Origin: Epilithonimonas caeni DSM 17710 | GTDB taxonomy: Bacteria > Bacteroidota > Bacteroidia > Flavobacteriales > Weeksellaceae | Length of the DNA stretch: 64,000 bases | Reading direction: 5' to 3' | Assembly (NCBI RefSeq): GCF_000426465.1 | Contig: NZ_AUFK01000009.1 | Location: forward strand, 865,237 to 929,236 | Part shown: positions 53,631 through 61,986 of the stretch, in pieces | How positions within the stretch are numbered: position 1 is the stretch's first letter | How the letters are laid out: every line of letters begins with the position of its first letter | Position numbers and translations under genes: made by a program | Notes under the pieces: model-generated | What the model was told of the DNA's origin: nothing | The model's database searches: none | Seen by the model: the letters and a program-made list of their open reading frames with translations, nothing else

Positions 53631-53930
53631 TTATAACTCTTCCAAAGGATTCCAAAAGAGTTTATTAAAATCTTTGATCTTTCCACTTTCCTGTACCACA
53701 ACATTTTCCTTTTCCAATCTTTCCCGGAAAGATGGAACAGATAATTTTCCAGAACTACTGATAACCCTATGAGCCGGAACATCTTTGGGACAGCCACCCA
53801 TCGCATTGCCAACGTGACGGGAATGATTGGGATAACCAACTGCCTTTGCGATAGCTCCGTAAGTAGAAACTCTTCCTTTAGGAATTAGTTTTGTTACCTC
53901 GTAAACCTGTTGTTTGAATAGTTCGTTCAT
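53631..53930 (-). CDS. Alkyltransferase-like protein (no active Cys)
   Basis: 99 residues of the MGMT C-terminal fold: IPKGRVSTYGAIAKAVGYPNHSRHVGNAMGGC and VPAHRVI. In true methyltransferases the motif is PCHRV; here Ala53 replaces the Cys acceptor. Such alkyltransferase-like (ATL) proteins bind alkylated guanine and hand it to nucleotide excision repair. The rest of the helix-turn-helix and the Arg finger region are kept. It reads leftward, alone, with its terminator. Confidence 0.9.
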   Translation of the reverse strand: MNELFKQQVYEVTKLIPKGRVSTYGAIAKAVGYPNHSRHVGNAMGGCPKDVPAHRVISSSGKLSVPSFRERLEKENVVVQESGKIKDFNKLFWNPLEEL

Positions 53931-53994
53931 TTTTTTAGTTAAAATTAAAATAAAGAAACATTATAATTCTCTCATTGAGAGAAGAAAATAATTT

Positions 53995-56460
53995 TTAAAA
54001 CTCAAGCAACTTTAGTTTTAATTGTACTCCAAAGTTATCTTTGAAGTTACTTGTCGCATAATAACCCACCCTGTAAAACAATCCTAAATTGAATCTCGAG
54101 CTCAGGAAATTATTGTATTCAAAGCCGACTTCCTGATACAAATGGTCCAATGGAGAAAAGTTTTCTATCTGATGATATTCCGGATGTTTCATATCACCAA
54201 CAACACCTCTGTAAATGAAATCGAAACTGGAAGTATTCTTCCCAAAACTCTTGAAGTACCAAGGAATACGATGTGTAATATAATAACCTGCAAACTTATC
54301 ATTAAAATACTTTCCTGCCGTCATTGTCGCAAAACCTAAATAACTGGTCAAAGAGAAATTGGACAAAATCCCGGTACTGCTATTACCATCCAAACCGCCC
54401 ATCTCGAATAGATGCCAAATCGGTGCCTTTCCTAAGTAATATCCACCAAATGCTCTGGTCTGCGTCATCCCCAAAGATGTTCTGAACTGATGCGTGTACA
54501 GAACATCAAAACGACTGTAATTGAACTCGCCACCCAGACTCTGATAACCTTGCTCATAATTGAAGAAAACCTCGGGGAAATTCTGCTCAAAGGTATATTT
54601 ACCTGCCGGGGTCATAATGTTTCTGTTGTTCGGCGAAAACTTGATGGTCGCCAACGAACTGAAGTTTTCAAACTTTCTGGACATTCCCATAAACTCATAA
54701 GGATAGCCAGATTCCTCATTTTGCTTTTTTGCAGAGACATTTAATGTCAACGAATTGCTCAAATCCACTTCATAGCCGAGCCTGAATCCATCAAACTTAT
54801 AGTATTTATCATTCTGGATAGACATCCCGTTGTTATTGATCTGCATCTTCGCATTCCAAAGATTTTGACTGAATCTCCCCGAAGCCATCACATCATTGAA
54901 ATACTCGAAACGGAAAAAAGAATTTCTTTCCAAAGTGGTTCTCACATCTACACCTGCTCCATATTTGAAGCCCCGGTCTTTGAAACCATAAGCTAAATAT
55001 ATATCTGGAGAAATGTATTTATTAAACTTCTCATTCAGTTTGAAACTTGCACCTGGCCGGAAGCCTTCATATTTGTTATATCTGGTTTGCAGCGGGCTGA
55101 TGTCAACCATCCCAACGGTAAATTTGGCCCTTAGCAAAGAAGTGAGAACTCTGACCTTCCTGTCCAGTGTATATTTTTTTCCCAAACTGTCCACTTTTAC
55201 ATAGGTCAGTTTTTCTCTTGCGGTCAAACTATCTGTTCTATATTGATCTAGTAGAGAACCATCTGCATTCTTCACGCTCATTGTATAACCACTGAACTGT
55301 GAAGCCTTGAAGTCGACAGGTGTCTGAAAGTCAAAATAGTCGGACTTCATATAAGCATAGTTTCCAAATCTTTTGACCTTATCTAATCGTTCTTTCTTTT
55401 CTTCGGCAGTTTCATTTTCCTTTTTCCCGACGGTAGAGAATTCTGAAACGCCCATTTTTATTTTAAGATTTTCGGTTTTCAGAAACCATTTGTTATTAAT
55501 CGGAATCCAAACAGAAGTTATCGTTCCATCGGTTTTGACTTTACTATTACTTTCAATTTTTTTGATGGCGTAAGTTTCTTTATCAATGTACAGATAACCG
55601 TTGTATTTTCTTCGGTTAACAGGAACTTTGTAATCTACCTGTCGGAAACGGATGACAAAATTTTCTCTGCCATCTATCTCGATAGAATCTGTTAAAAAGT
55701 ATCGGTAAAGACTTCTGTTTTCGGGAAGAATCTCTCTCGGGATCTTGTCTCTGTTGGAACGCAGAGCCAACATTTCGTAGACAGGATTTTTTAAACCGGA
55801 GATCCTGTTATCAAGAATATTGGTTTTTTCGCCATACTTTTTAGAATATAAAAACTGCATCGCACGTTCCCAAAGGAAAAGCTTACTATCTCTGGCAATT
55901 CCCATCATCTGCTCTCCTTCTATCGAGTCTTTTATTTCTTTTTCTTTTTTAGGCAGCTTGCGATTCGCAACCCGTGAAAGAGAGTCTTGCCTGGCATTGT
56001 AAAATCTGGTGTAGTCGTTTATACTGTCCTCGTCCACATCAAAAGACATTTTTTCGTAAGATTTATAAGAATAAGAATCCAGAGAATTAGGCGAATTGTT
56101 CTTGAAACTTTTAAAAACTTTATCAATGATCGCCAAAGCTCTCGGATCACTTTGATTGCTCAAAACCACGCCTTTGATCTCACTGGCTTTGATGTTCTCC
56201 CGGTCCAGTCCAATTTCCATTACTTTGTCCACCACTACTTCATCACCAATATAATTATCGATTTCCACATCCACTTTTGCACATTTGGTTGTAAAAGTCA
56301 CAATCCCTTTATCATTGGTTTGTCCCAATAATTTATCATTACAATAGACTTTTGCACCTTTGATCGGCTTTTGATTATCAGACCTGTAGACCGTGAGCGT
56401 ACTTTGAGAAAAAAACAGAGAGGTATAGAAAAGAAAAATGAATGGAAAGATCTTATTCAT
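53995..56460 (-). CDS. DUF5686 outer-membrane protein
   Basis: 821 residues with a signal peptide (to about 19, FFSQ), a carboxypeptidase-regulatory-like beta-sandwich (STLTVYRSDNQKPIKGAKVYCNDKLLGQTNDKGIVTF in outline) and a long C-terminal part with many alternating strands that ends in a barrel-like LGLFYRVGYYATSNFKDNFGVQLKLKLLEF region. This is the DUF5686 arrangement, common and usually multi-copy in flavobacteria. No function is established. It lies alone between small gaps. Confidence 0.9.
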   Translation of the reverse strand: MNKIFPFIFLFYTSLFFSQSTLTVYRSDNQKPIKGAKVYCNDKLLGQTNDKGIVTFTTKCAKVDVEIDNYIGDEVVVDKVMEIGLDRENIKASEIKGVVLSNQSDPRALAIIDKVFKSFKNNSPNSLDSYSYKSYEKMSFDVDEDSINDYTRFYNARQDSLSRVANRKLPKKEKEIKDSIEGEQMMGIARDSKLFLWERAMQFLYSKKYGEKTNILDNRISGLKNPVYEMLALRSNRDKIPREILPENRSLYRYFLTDSIEIDGRENFVIRFRQVDYKVPVNRRKYNGYLYIDKETYAIKKIESNSKVKTDGTITSVWIPINNKWFLKTENLKIKMGVSEFSTVGKKENETAEEKKERLDKVKRFGNYAYMKSDYFDFQTPVDFKASQFSGYTMSVKNADGSLLDQYRTDSLTAREKLTYVKVDSLGKKYTLDRKVRVLTSLLRAKFTVGMVDISPLQTRYNKYEGFRPGASFKLNEKFNKYISPDIYLAYGFKDRGFKYGAGVDVRTTLERNSFFRFEYFNDVMASGRFSQNLWNAKMQINNNGMSIQNDKYYKFDGFRLGYEVDLSNSLTLNVSAKKQNEESGYPYEFMGMSRKFENFSSLATIKFSPNNRNIMTPAGKYTFEQNFPEVFFNYEQGYQSLGGEFNYSRFDVLYTHQFRTSLGMTQTRAFGGYYLGKAPIWHLFEMGGLDGNSSTGILSNFSLTSYLGFATMTAGKYFNDKFAGYYITHRIPWYFKSFGKNTSSFDFIYRGVVGDMKHPEYHQIENFSPLDHLYQEVGFEYNNFLSSRFNLGLFYRVGYYATSNFKDNFGVQLKLKLLEF

Positions 56461-56587
56461 AGTTTGGTTTTATTAAGTAGTAATATAGTTCCCAGAAATG
56501 TTACCCAATTCCTTACTCTAATTTAAAAATTAATTTGTTACAATAAGTTAATTTAGATAATATCGAGCCAAAGTGATTTTTACCAAC

Positions 56588-56622
56588 AAAAAAGCATCTC
56601 AATCGTAATCGAGATGCTTTAT
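56588..56622 (-). terminator. Terminator of the GH5 gene
   Basis: AAAGCATCTC (56591-56600) and GAGATGCTTT (56611-56620) form a 10-bp stem with a T run on the minus strand. Confidence 0.9.
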
Positions 56623-56644
56623 AATTAAATGTATTGATATGAAG

Positions 56645-58378
56645 TTACTTCAATTCGAAGTAATTTAGGTTCGCATTTCCAACTTCGAAGTACAATCTTA
56701 ATTTATTTTCTCCGGAATTAAGATTAACACTACCTACAGAAACTGTTTTCCAAATATTCTTTCCAGTTGGGGGTAATTTAATCGTTGCCAAATCATCACC
56801 ATTTTCTGTTTTGACAATCAATTCGGAAGTTTGTGCAGAATCATTATTATACCTGAAAGTAGCTGTGTATTTTCTTGCCTGATTACTTTTCACAGTATAT
56901 TGTAACCATTCTCCCTTCTCCGTTTTCCCGACATAGAATCCATTGTTGATTTTATCATTACAAGCATAGATATCAACCCCATCGTTTCTCATTTTATTTC
57001 CGGAGTTCCATTCCGTATGGCTTCCTGTGCTCACCCAAAGATTTTCAAAATCATTATCAGAATAAGCACTTCCAAATCGTCCTAGGTCATATTCTGTCGC
57101 GAATATTCTTCCTGGCGCAAGGTGGTTTTTATAAGGCTTAGTCGTTTCATCAGTTACTTGACGGAACATTGCATCAATGACATCTTTTTTAACCTGCACA
57201 TTTTCTATTTTGTAATTGTCAGCGATTTTCATCAGAGCATTTTTAGCGAAATCTTTTGTAGGCTTCTGTCCTCCGTTTTTCCAATAATTAAGAAGTTTCT
57301 TATATTCCGGTGTGATCTTGACATTCGTTACACCAGCGATATTATCAATCTTTTTCATTGGCCAATAAGCATAACCGATGTTATTTTTCAACAATAATTG
57401 ATTGAGTTCCGTAAACCAAACGTTGGAATTTTCCCCAGTTTCGCCCAACCAAACAGGAACATTTAGTTTTTGTCTTGTATCTACGATATTCTGGATTGCA
57501 TCCTGGGAATTGGTCGTCCAATATTTGTGAAAACTTAAGACCAGATTATCGTCCCAAAGTTTCGGCAATCCGTTATAATTATTTCCCCAACCGTTACCTT
57601 CAAGAATGATGATGTGGTTTTTATCAACTTCTCTTATCGCATCGGAAATCTCTTTTTGAAGTTTCCAAAGTGGTGCGTTGGACATCTCATCTGTTCCATT
57701 CGGATTTTTTCCGGTGAAGCCATAATTAGGCTCATTGATCATATCATAACCCGCAATCCATTCTTTGTCTTTATAACGTTCAGCCAGTTTTTTCCAAAGT
57801 GCGATTGTCTTTTTCTGATTCTCCTCGCTTTCCCAAAGATTCGGTTTTGATTTGTCATTATCAGAAATATTGGCATCATTTCCCTGACCTCCGGGTGTTG
57901 CGTGCAAATCCAAGATTAAATATATTTTATTGTCTTCACACCATTTCAAAAGGTCATCGGTCATTTTGAAACCTTCTTCCAGCCAAGTATTTTGTCCTTT
58001 CACAGGTTCTTTCTCGATTGGCAAAGTATAAAGATTATAATGCATTGGAAGTCTTATGGAATTGAATCCCCATTTTGCTAAAGAATCGATGTCTTTTTTA
58101 GTAATTCCGTTTTTGAGATAAGCTTTATAAAATTCGTTTTTACCATCTTCGCCTGCCACTTCTGCAATCTTTTCTTTGATTTTAAATTGAGGTCCGGCGA
58201 AATCATCGGTCTTCAACATATAACCTTCCTGAAGCATCCAACCGCCCAATCCAAGACCTTTCAGATAAACATTCTCACCTTTGGAATTCACAATTTTCTG
58301 CCCTTGAGTCTTCAAAAAACCTTGAGCCGTCCCAAATTGAGACAATAATAATGCGCAAAATAGCGATGTTCTTATCAT
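56645..58378 (-). CDS. Glycoside hydrolase family 5 protein with C-terminal CBM-like domain
   Basis: 577 residues with a signal peptide (cleavage near GTAQ). The GH5 barrel (about 20-350) shows the acid/base Glu216 in DMINEPNYG and the nucleophile Glu313 in VWLGETGEN, with FNSIRLPMHYN and LDLHATPGGQGND as other landmarks. The last 150 residues form a beta-sandwich (RIFATEYDLGRFGSAYSDND ... ENKLRLYFEVGNANLNYFEL) like a CBM6/CBM35 domain. It is secreted and probably cleaves beta-glucans; the exact substrate is open. No sorting domain for type IX is seen. Confidence 0.9.
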   Translation of the reverse strand: MIRTSLFCALLLSQFGTAQGFLKTQGQKIVNSKGENVYLKGLGLGGWMLQEGYMLKTDDFAGPQFKIKEKIAEVAGEDGKNEFYKAYLKNGITKKDIDSLAKWGFNSIRLPMHYNLYTLPIEKEPVKGQNTWLEEGFKMTDDLLKWCEDNKIYLILDLHATPGGQGNDANISDNDKSKPNLWESEENQKKTIALWKKLAERYKDKEWIAGYDMINEPNYGFTGKNPNGTDEMSNAPLWKLQKEISDAIREVDKNHIIILEGNGWGNNYNGLPKLWDDNLVLSFHKYWTTNSQDAIQNIVDTRQKLNVPVWLGETGENSNVWFTELNQLLLKNNIGYAYWPMKKIDNIAGVTNVKITPEYKKLLNYWKNGGQKPTKDFAKNALMKIADNYKIENVQVKKDVIDAMFRQVTDETTKPYKNHLAPGRIFATEYDLGRFGSAYSDNDFENLWVSTGSHTEWNSGNKMRNDGVDIYACNDKINNGFYVGKTEKGEWLQYTVKSNQARKYTATFRYNNDSAQTSELIVKTENGDDLATIKLPPTGKNIWKTVSVGSVNLNSGENKLRLYFEVGNANLNYFELK

Positions 58379-58449
58379 ATTTTCATTTTTAACTAAGATA
58401 ATACAATTTTATTAACAAACAAGAAATTAATTTGAAGGCATTTTCTCAA

Positions 58450-58486
58450 ACAAAAATCCCGAACTGTTTTTCAATAATTCGGGTGG
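58450..58486 (-). terminator. Terminator of the P-type ATPase gene
   Basis: CCCGAA (58458-58463) pairs with TTCGGG (58479-58484), with a T run on the minus strand. Confidence 0.75.
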
Positions 58487-58508
58487 TTATATAAATCGAT
58501 ATTTTGAA

Positions 58509-60461
58509 TTAATTAGAGAATTTCATATTCTGAATCCTGACGGCATTAAGGATTGCAAGTAGGGCTACACCAACATCAGCAAAGACCGCTTCCCACATAT
58601 TTGCTAATCCACCCGCTCCTAAAATAAGGACAATCACTTTGACTCCAAAAGCTAAAAATATATTCTGATAAACAATCTTTTTAGTTTCTTTTCCGATTTT
58701 GATTGCCGTTGCAATTTTCGAAGGTTGGTCTGTCTGAATAACAACATCCGCCGTTTCAATCGCAGCATCGGAACCTAATCCTCCCATTGCCATTCCGACA
58801 TCACTCAAAGCCAAAACCGGTGCATCATTGATTCCATCTCCAACGAAAGCGACAACTTCTTTCGGGTTGCTTTTCAAATTTTCCAGTTTTTCAACTTTTC
58901 CTTCCGGAAGTAAGCCTCCAAAAGCAGAATCTATTCCTAGTTTTTTAGCAATATTTTGAGTCAGAGAATCTTTATCTCCGCTTAACATCACCGTTTTTAT
59001 GTCATTATTTTTCAATTGATCAATTGCCAATTCTGAGTCTTCTTTTACTTCATCGGAAATTGTGATATAACCTTTATATTCGTTATCAATAGCTAAAACA
59101 ACTGTTGTCTCAACAATTTCTTCCAAGAATTCCGGATAATTGATATTGAAAGTTTTCAGAAGCTTTGTATTTCCGGCAAGAATTCTTTGTTGATCAATAA
59201 TCGCCTTGATTCCTTTTCCGGAAAGTTCCTCTACAGATTCCGGAATCTGATCAGAAGGATGAAACTCTGAAATGGCTTTTGCAATCGGATGCGTTGAATG
59301 ACTCTCAACAGAAGATAAAATGGATAAAAAGTCCTCTTTCGAAATGTTCTCCGGAACAATATCCTGAACTTTGAAAACACCTTTCGTCAATGTTCCTGTT
59401 TTATCCATCACGACCGTTGTCACATTCGCAATGATATCGAGGAAATTAGAACCTTTGAACAAAATCCCGTTTCGGGAAGCGGCACCAATCCCGCCAAAAT
59501 ATCCCAACGGAATCGAAATCACCAAAGCACAAGGGCAAGAAATAACCAAAAAAACCAAACCTCTATATAGCCAATCTTTGAAAACATAATTCTCAACAAA
59601 AAGATATGGAATAAGTGTCACCAAAAGTGCCAAAAAGAAGACAATAGGTGTATAGATTTTCGCAAATCTTCTGATGAATAATTCGGTTTTGGCTTTTCTG
59701 GAACTTGCGTCCTGAACCATTTGAAGAATTCTGACAATCGAGCTATTTTCAAATAATTTGGTTGTTTCGATTTCGATGACTTGGTCGAGGTTCAACATTC
59801 CGGCAAGAACTTCTTCTGATTTTTGGATTGATGAGGGTTTGCTTTCACCTGTCAAAGCTGATGTGTTGAGACTTGCTTTTTCTGACAACAAAACACCATC
59901 CAACGGAATCTTCTCTCCTACTTTCACCTGAATCTTTTCCCCGATTTTGACATCTTCCGGTGAAATCGTTTTCCAGTTTCCATCCCGGAAAACTGTGGCT
60001 TCTTTTGGACGAACGTCTAATAATGATCTGATATTATTTCGGGCTTTGTTGACTGCAGACTCTTGGAACATTTCGCCAATCGTATAAAATAGCATTACGG
60101 CAACGCCTTCCGGGAATTCGCCGATCGCAAAGGCACCAATTGTTGCAATTCCCATCAAAGAAAACTCATTGAAGAAATCGAATTTCCTTGCCAGCTCAAA
60201 TGCATCTTTGAAAACTGAAAACGCAACTAATATATAAGACACGAAATACCAGCTAAATCTCAGCCAAACGTTGCTGGTAAACCAATCCGCTTTAATCCAG
60301 AAATCCAAAATGAGTCCAGAGAAAAATATGATTAAACTGATGTATAATGCAATTTTTGAATTACCGTGAGAATGGTCGTGGTCACTGTGGTCGTGGTCAC
60401 TGTGGTCGTGAGCTTCGTGGTTATGTTCTTTCTTCGGTTTTGTACTGCAACACTCTTCCAT
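58509..60461 (-). CDS. Heavy-metal P-type ATPase (ZntA/CadA-like)
   Basis: 650 residues. N-terminal region is a metal-binding tail: CC at 4-5 and a His/Asp-rich run (residues 14-33, HNHEAHDHSDHDHSDHDHSH in outline) in place of the usual HMA domain. Then membrane helices with the transport motif Cys309-Pro310-Cys311 (SCPCAL), the phosphorylation site Asp353 in DKTGTLTKG, TGES, and GDGINDAP. The His tail and CPC fit Zn2+/Cd2+/Pb2+ or Co2+ export. The Fur-family gene 102 bp upstream and a dyad operator between them indicate metal control. Confidence 0.93.
   Translation of the reverse strand: MEECCSTKPKKEHNHEAHDHSDHDHSDHDHSHGNSKIALYISLIIFFSGLILDFWIKADWFTSNVWLRFSWYFVSYILVAFSVFKDAFELARKFDFFNEFSLMGIATIGAFAIGEFPEGVAVMLFYTIGEMFQESAVNKARNNIRSLLDVRPKEATVFRDGNWKTISPEDVKIGEKIQVKVGEKIPLDGVLLSEKASLNTSALTGESKPSSIQKSEEVLAGMLNLDQVIEIETTKLFENSSIVRILQMVQDASSRKAKTELFIRRFAKIYTPIVFFLALLVTLIPYLFVENYVFKDWLYRGLVFLVISCPCALVISIPLGYFGGIGAASRNGILFKGSNFLDIIANVTTVVMDKTGTLTKGVFKVQDIVPENISKEDFLSILSSVESHSTHPIAKAISEFHPSDQIPESVEELSGKGIKAIIDQQRILAGNTKLLKTFNINYPEFLEEIVETTVVLAIDNEYKGYITISDEVKEDSELAIDQLKNNDIKTVMLSGDKDSLTQNIAKKLGIDSAFGGLLPEGKVEKLENLKSNPKEVVAFVGDGINDAPVLALSDVGMAMGGLGSDAAIETADVVIQTDQPSKIATAIKIGKETKKIVYQNIFLAFGVKVIVLILGAGGLANMWEAVFADVGVALLAILNAVRIQNMKFSN
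60373..60410. repeat. 15-bp repeat in the ATPase His tail
   Basis: TGGTCGTGGTCACTG occurs at 60373-60387 and 60388-60402, followed by a partial third unit. It encodes the HDHSD repeats (minus strand), so the tail length can vary by five residues per unit. Confidence 0.8.
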
Positions 60462-60499
60462 ATCGAAATAATTTTTAACAAAGATATTGCTAATGCAAA

Positions 60500-60514
60500 T
60501 GCAATGCTATTGCA
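60500..60514. promoter_or_regulatory. Fur-family operator TGCAAT-GCT-ATTGCA
   Basis: TGCAAT (60500-60505), GCT, ATTGCA (60509-60514) form a perfect dyad 38 bp upstream of the P-type ATPase start, between it and the Fur-family gene. Further ATGCA half-sites lie at 60493-60498. It fits the kind of inverted repeat bound by Fur/Zur/PerR proteins. Confidence 0.7.
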
Positions 60515-60533
60515 AAGTTTTATGGAATGATGT

Positions 60534-60549
60534 CTTCGAGAGCCTCAGA
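60534..60549. repeat. CTTCGAGAGCCTCAG repeat
   Basis: A copy of the short repeat described at 477-500 and 43584-43600; here it is intergenic, between the operator and the Fur-family gene end. Confidence 0.65.
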
Positions 60550-60563
60550 CTTATACAAATTAC

Positions 60564-60989
60564 TTAATTGTTGAAAGTCGATTCGAGGCAATTTTCGCAG
60601 ATGCCTTTAGCGAAAAGTCTGATTTCATCAATCCTGAAATTGGTTTTCATACTTTCGGGGAACGAAATATCTTCTTTGCAGGTGGTCTGTTTGCAGATTT
60701 TGCAGTAGAAATGAAGATGCCAGTCTTTGTGCGTTTTCTCGTCGCAATCATCGTGGCAAAGCTTGTATTTTGTGGTTGAATTTTCCTGAATGCTGTGAAC
60801 GATTCCTTTTTCTTCGAAGGTTTTCAAGGTGCGGTAAATGGTGGTTCGGTCGGCATTCTGGAAATGGTTTTCGATTTCGGATAGTGAGGTGGCGAATGGT
60901 TGGGAATTCAGAAAATCGTAGACCAGAATTCTCATACTTGTTGGTTTGGTGTTTTTGTGGATGAGTTTGTTTTCGGTTTCTTTGTTCAT
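60564..60989 (-). CDS. Fur-family metal-responsive repressor
   Basis: 141 residues. N-terminal winged helix (MRILVYDFLNSQPFATSLSEIENHFQNADRTTIYRTLKTFEEKGIVHSI, with the family hallmark DRTTIYRTL) and a C-terminal metal domain with HFYCKICKQTTC and KGICENC, the two CxxC pairs of the structural zinc, and several His (HDDCDEKTHKDWHLHF). Which metal it senses is not clear; being next to a Zn/Cd-type exporter suggests Zn or a related metal. The TGCAAT-N3-ATTGCA site downstream of it is the likely operator for the exporter. Confidence 0.93.
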   Translation of the reverse strand: MNKETENKLIHKNTKPTSMRILVYDFLNSQPFATSLSEIENHFQNADRTTIYRTLKTFEEKGIVHSIQENSTTKYKLCHDDCDEKTHKDWHLHFYCKICKQTTCKEDISFPESMKTNFRIDEIRLFAKGICENCLESTFNN

Positions 60990-61012
60990 AATGTATTATC
61001 TAAAATTTTAAT

Positions 61013-61064
61013 GCAAAGTCCGCAAAGATTTTTTGACATTATTGAAAATATTTTTAAGGCTCGC
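61013..61064. repeat. CGCAAAG repeat, copy B
   Basis: GCAAAGTCCGCAAAGATTTTTTGA ... ATTTTTAAGGCTCGCAAAG in outline; matches 22506-22557 with only a few mismatches. Confidence 0.75.
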
Positions 61065-61207
61065 AAAGACGTAAAACTTATCAAAGAAATATGAATTAAC
61101 TCTCACAGGTCTTAAATTGAGCATAATACTTATTCTAAATGTTCAAATTTCCGACTTTTTGACAAATGTTATTTTGATGACAAAACTTGAATCGTTGACG
61201 AAACACC

Positions 61208-61322
61208 TAGCCCCGATGGGAACGGCATCCTTTTTTATTTTTTTATGGACTTCGATTCAATCGAAGTGACAAAACTTGTAAAAAAATAAAAAAGATATAG
61301 TGGACAGCGGGATTAAGCTCCT
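61208..61322. repeat. GCCC...GCGG structured repeat, copy 3
   Basis: TAGCCCCGATGG..ACGGCATCC and a T run, a variable middle containing a GACTTCGATT/AATCGAAGT hairpin, an A run with GATATAGTGGACAGCGGG, and GCTCCTAA. It lies upstream of the FKBP gene. Confidence 0.75.
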
Positions 61323-61380
61323 AATCTATTGTTTTATCTTTTCTTATCTCGTCAAAGTTACGGGAAATAATTGCAATTTT

Positions 61381-61411
61381 TTGATGAATCGACTGAGAAT
61401 AAATACCTTTG
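61381..61411 (+). promoter_or_regulatory. Promoter of the FKBP gene
   Basis: TTG (61381-61383, in TTTTTTG) and TACCTTTG (61404-61411), 20 nt apart, both exact. The ATG at 61426 is 14 nt downstream of the -7 box. Confidence 0.75.
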
Positions 61412-61425
61412 AAAAAAATTTAGAA

Positions 61426-61860
61426 ATGGGTGTAGCGGATTTATTATTCAAAAGAAAAAAAGAACTGGCTGAGAAAAACTTAAAAGAGGGTCAAGATTTT
61501 TTGGTTGAAAACGGGCAGAAAGATGGCGTAACTACGCTTCCGAGTGGTTTGCAGTACGAGATCCTCGTAGAAACCGAAGAACAGAAACCAAAAGCAAAAG
61601 ATACGGTAAAATGCCATTATCACGGCACCACAATTACAGGCAAGGTTTTTGACAGCTCTGTAAAGCGTGGAAAACCAGCTTCTTTTCCTCTTAACAGAGT
61701 TATCAAAGGTTGGACGGAAGGTTTGCAGTTGATGTCTGTAGGAAGTAAATTCAGGTTTACAATTCCACCACATTTGGCTTATGGTGAACAAGAAGTGAGC
61801 AAAGAAATTGGACCAAACAGTACTTTGATTTTTGAAGTAGAGTTGCTGGACATTAAATAA
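61426..61860 (+). CDS. FKBP-type peptidyl-prolyl isomerase
   Basis: About 144 residues: a helical start (MGVADLLFKRKKELAEKNLKEGQDFLVENGQKDGV) and an FKBP domain with VKCHYHGTTITGKVFDSSVKRGKPASFPLNRVIKGWTEGLQLMSVGSKFRFTIPPHLAYG, in outline, and the closing IGPNSTLIFEVELLDIK. It isomerises prolyl bonds and helps folding. The absence of a signal peptide suggests a cytoplasmic form. An upstream start at 61300 is rejected because the promoter lies at 61381-61411. Confidence 0.93.
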   Translation: MGVADLLFKRKKELAEKNLKEGQDFLVENGQKDGVTTLPSGLQYEILVETEEQKPKAKDTVKCHYHGTTITGKVFDSSVKRGKPASFPLNRVIKGWTEGLQLMSVGSKFRFTIPPHLAYGEQEVSKEIGPNSTLIFEVELLDIK

Positions 61861-61883
61861 TTAAATTTAATTCTCAGATCGTA

Positions 61884-61913
61884 TTGCAATTATGAAAATT
61901 ATTTATATTTTTG
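61884..61913 (+). promoter_or_regulatory. Promoter of rplS
   Basis: TTG at 61884-61886 and TATTTTTG at 61906-61913, 19 nt apart. The leader to the ATG at 61987 is about 70 nt, long enough for a control element. Confidence 0.7.
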
Positions 61914-61986
61914 CAACCTGTTAATCAACCTCTGACGAAGGACGTGAATGTTGCTTAGCTTGACAAAACAAATTTTTTTTATAAAA

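Larger units (their letters stand above)
60990..61425. other. Intergenic composite repeat block, copy B
   Basis: Holds the CGCAAAG repeat at 61013-61064 and the GCCC...GCGG repeat at 61208-61322, in the same order as the block at 22506-22815, then the promoter of the FKBP gene. An open frame enters the FKBP gene from 61300, but it is not a credible protein upstream of 61426. Confidence 0.7.
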
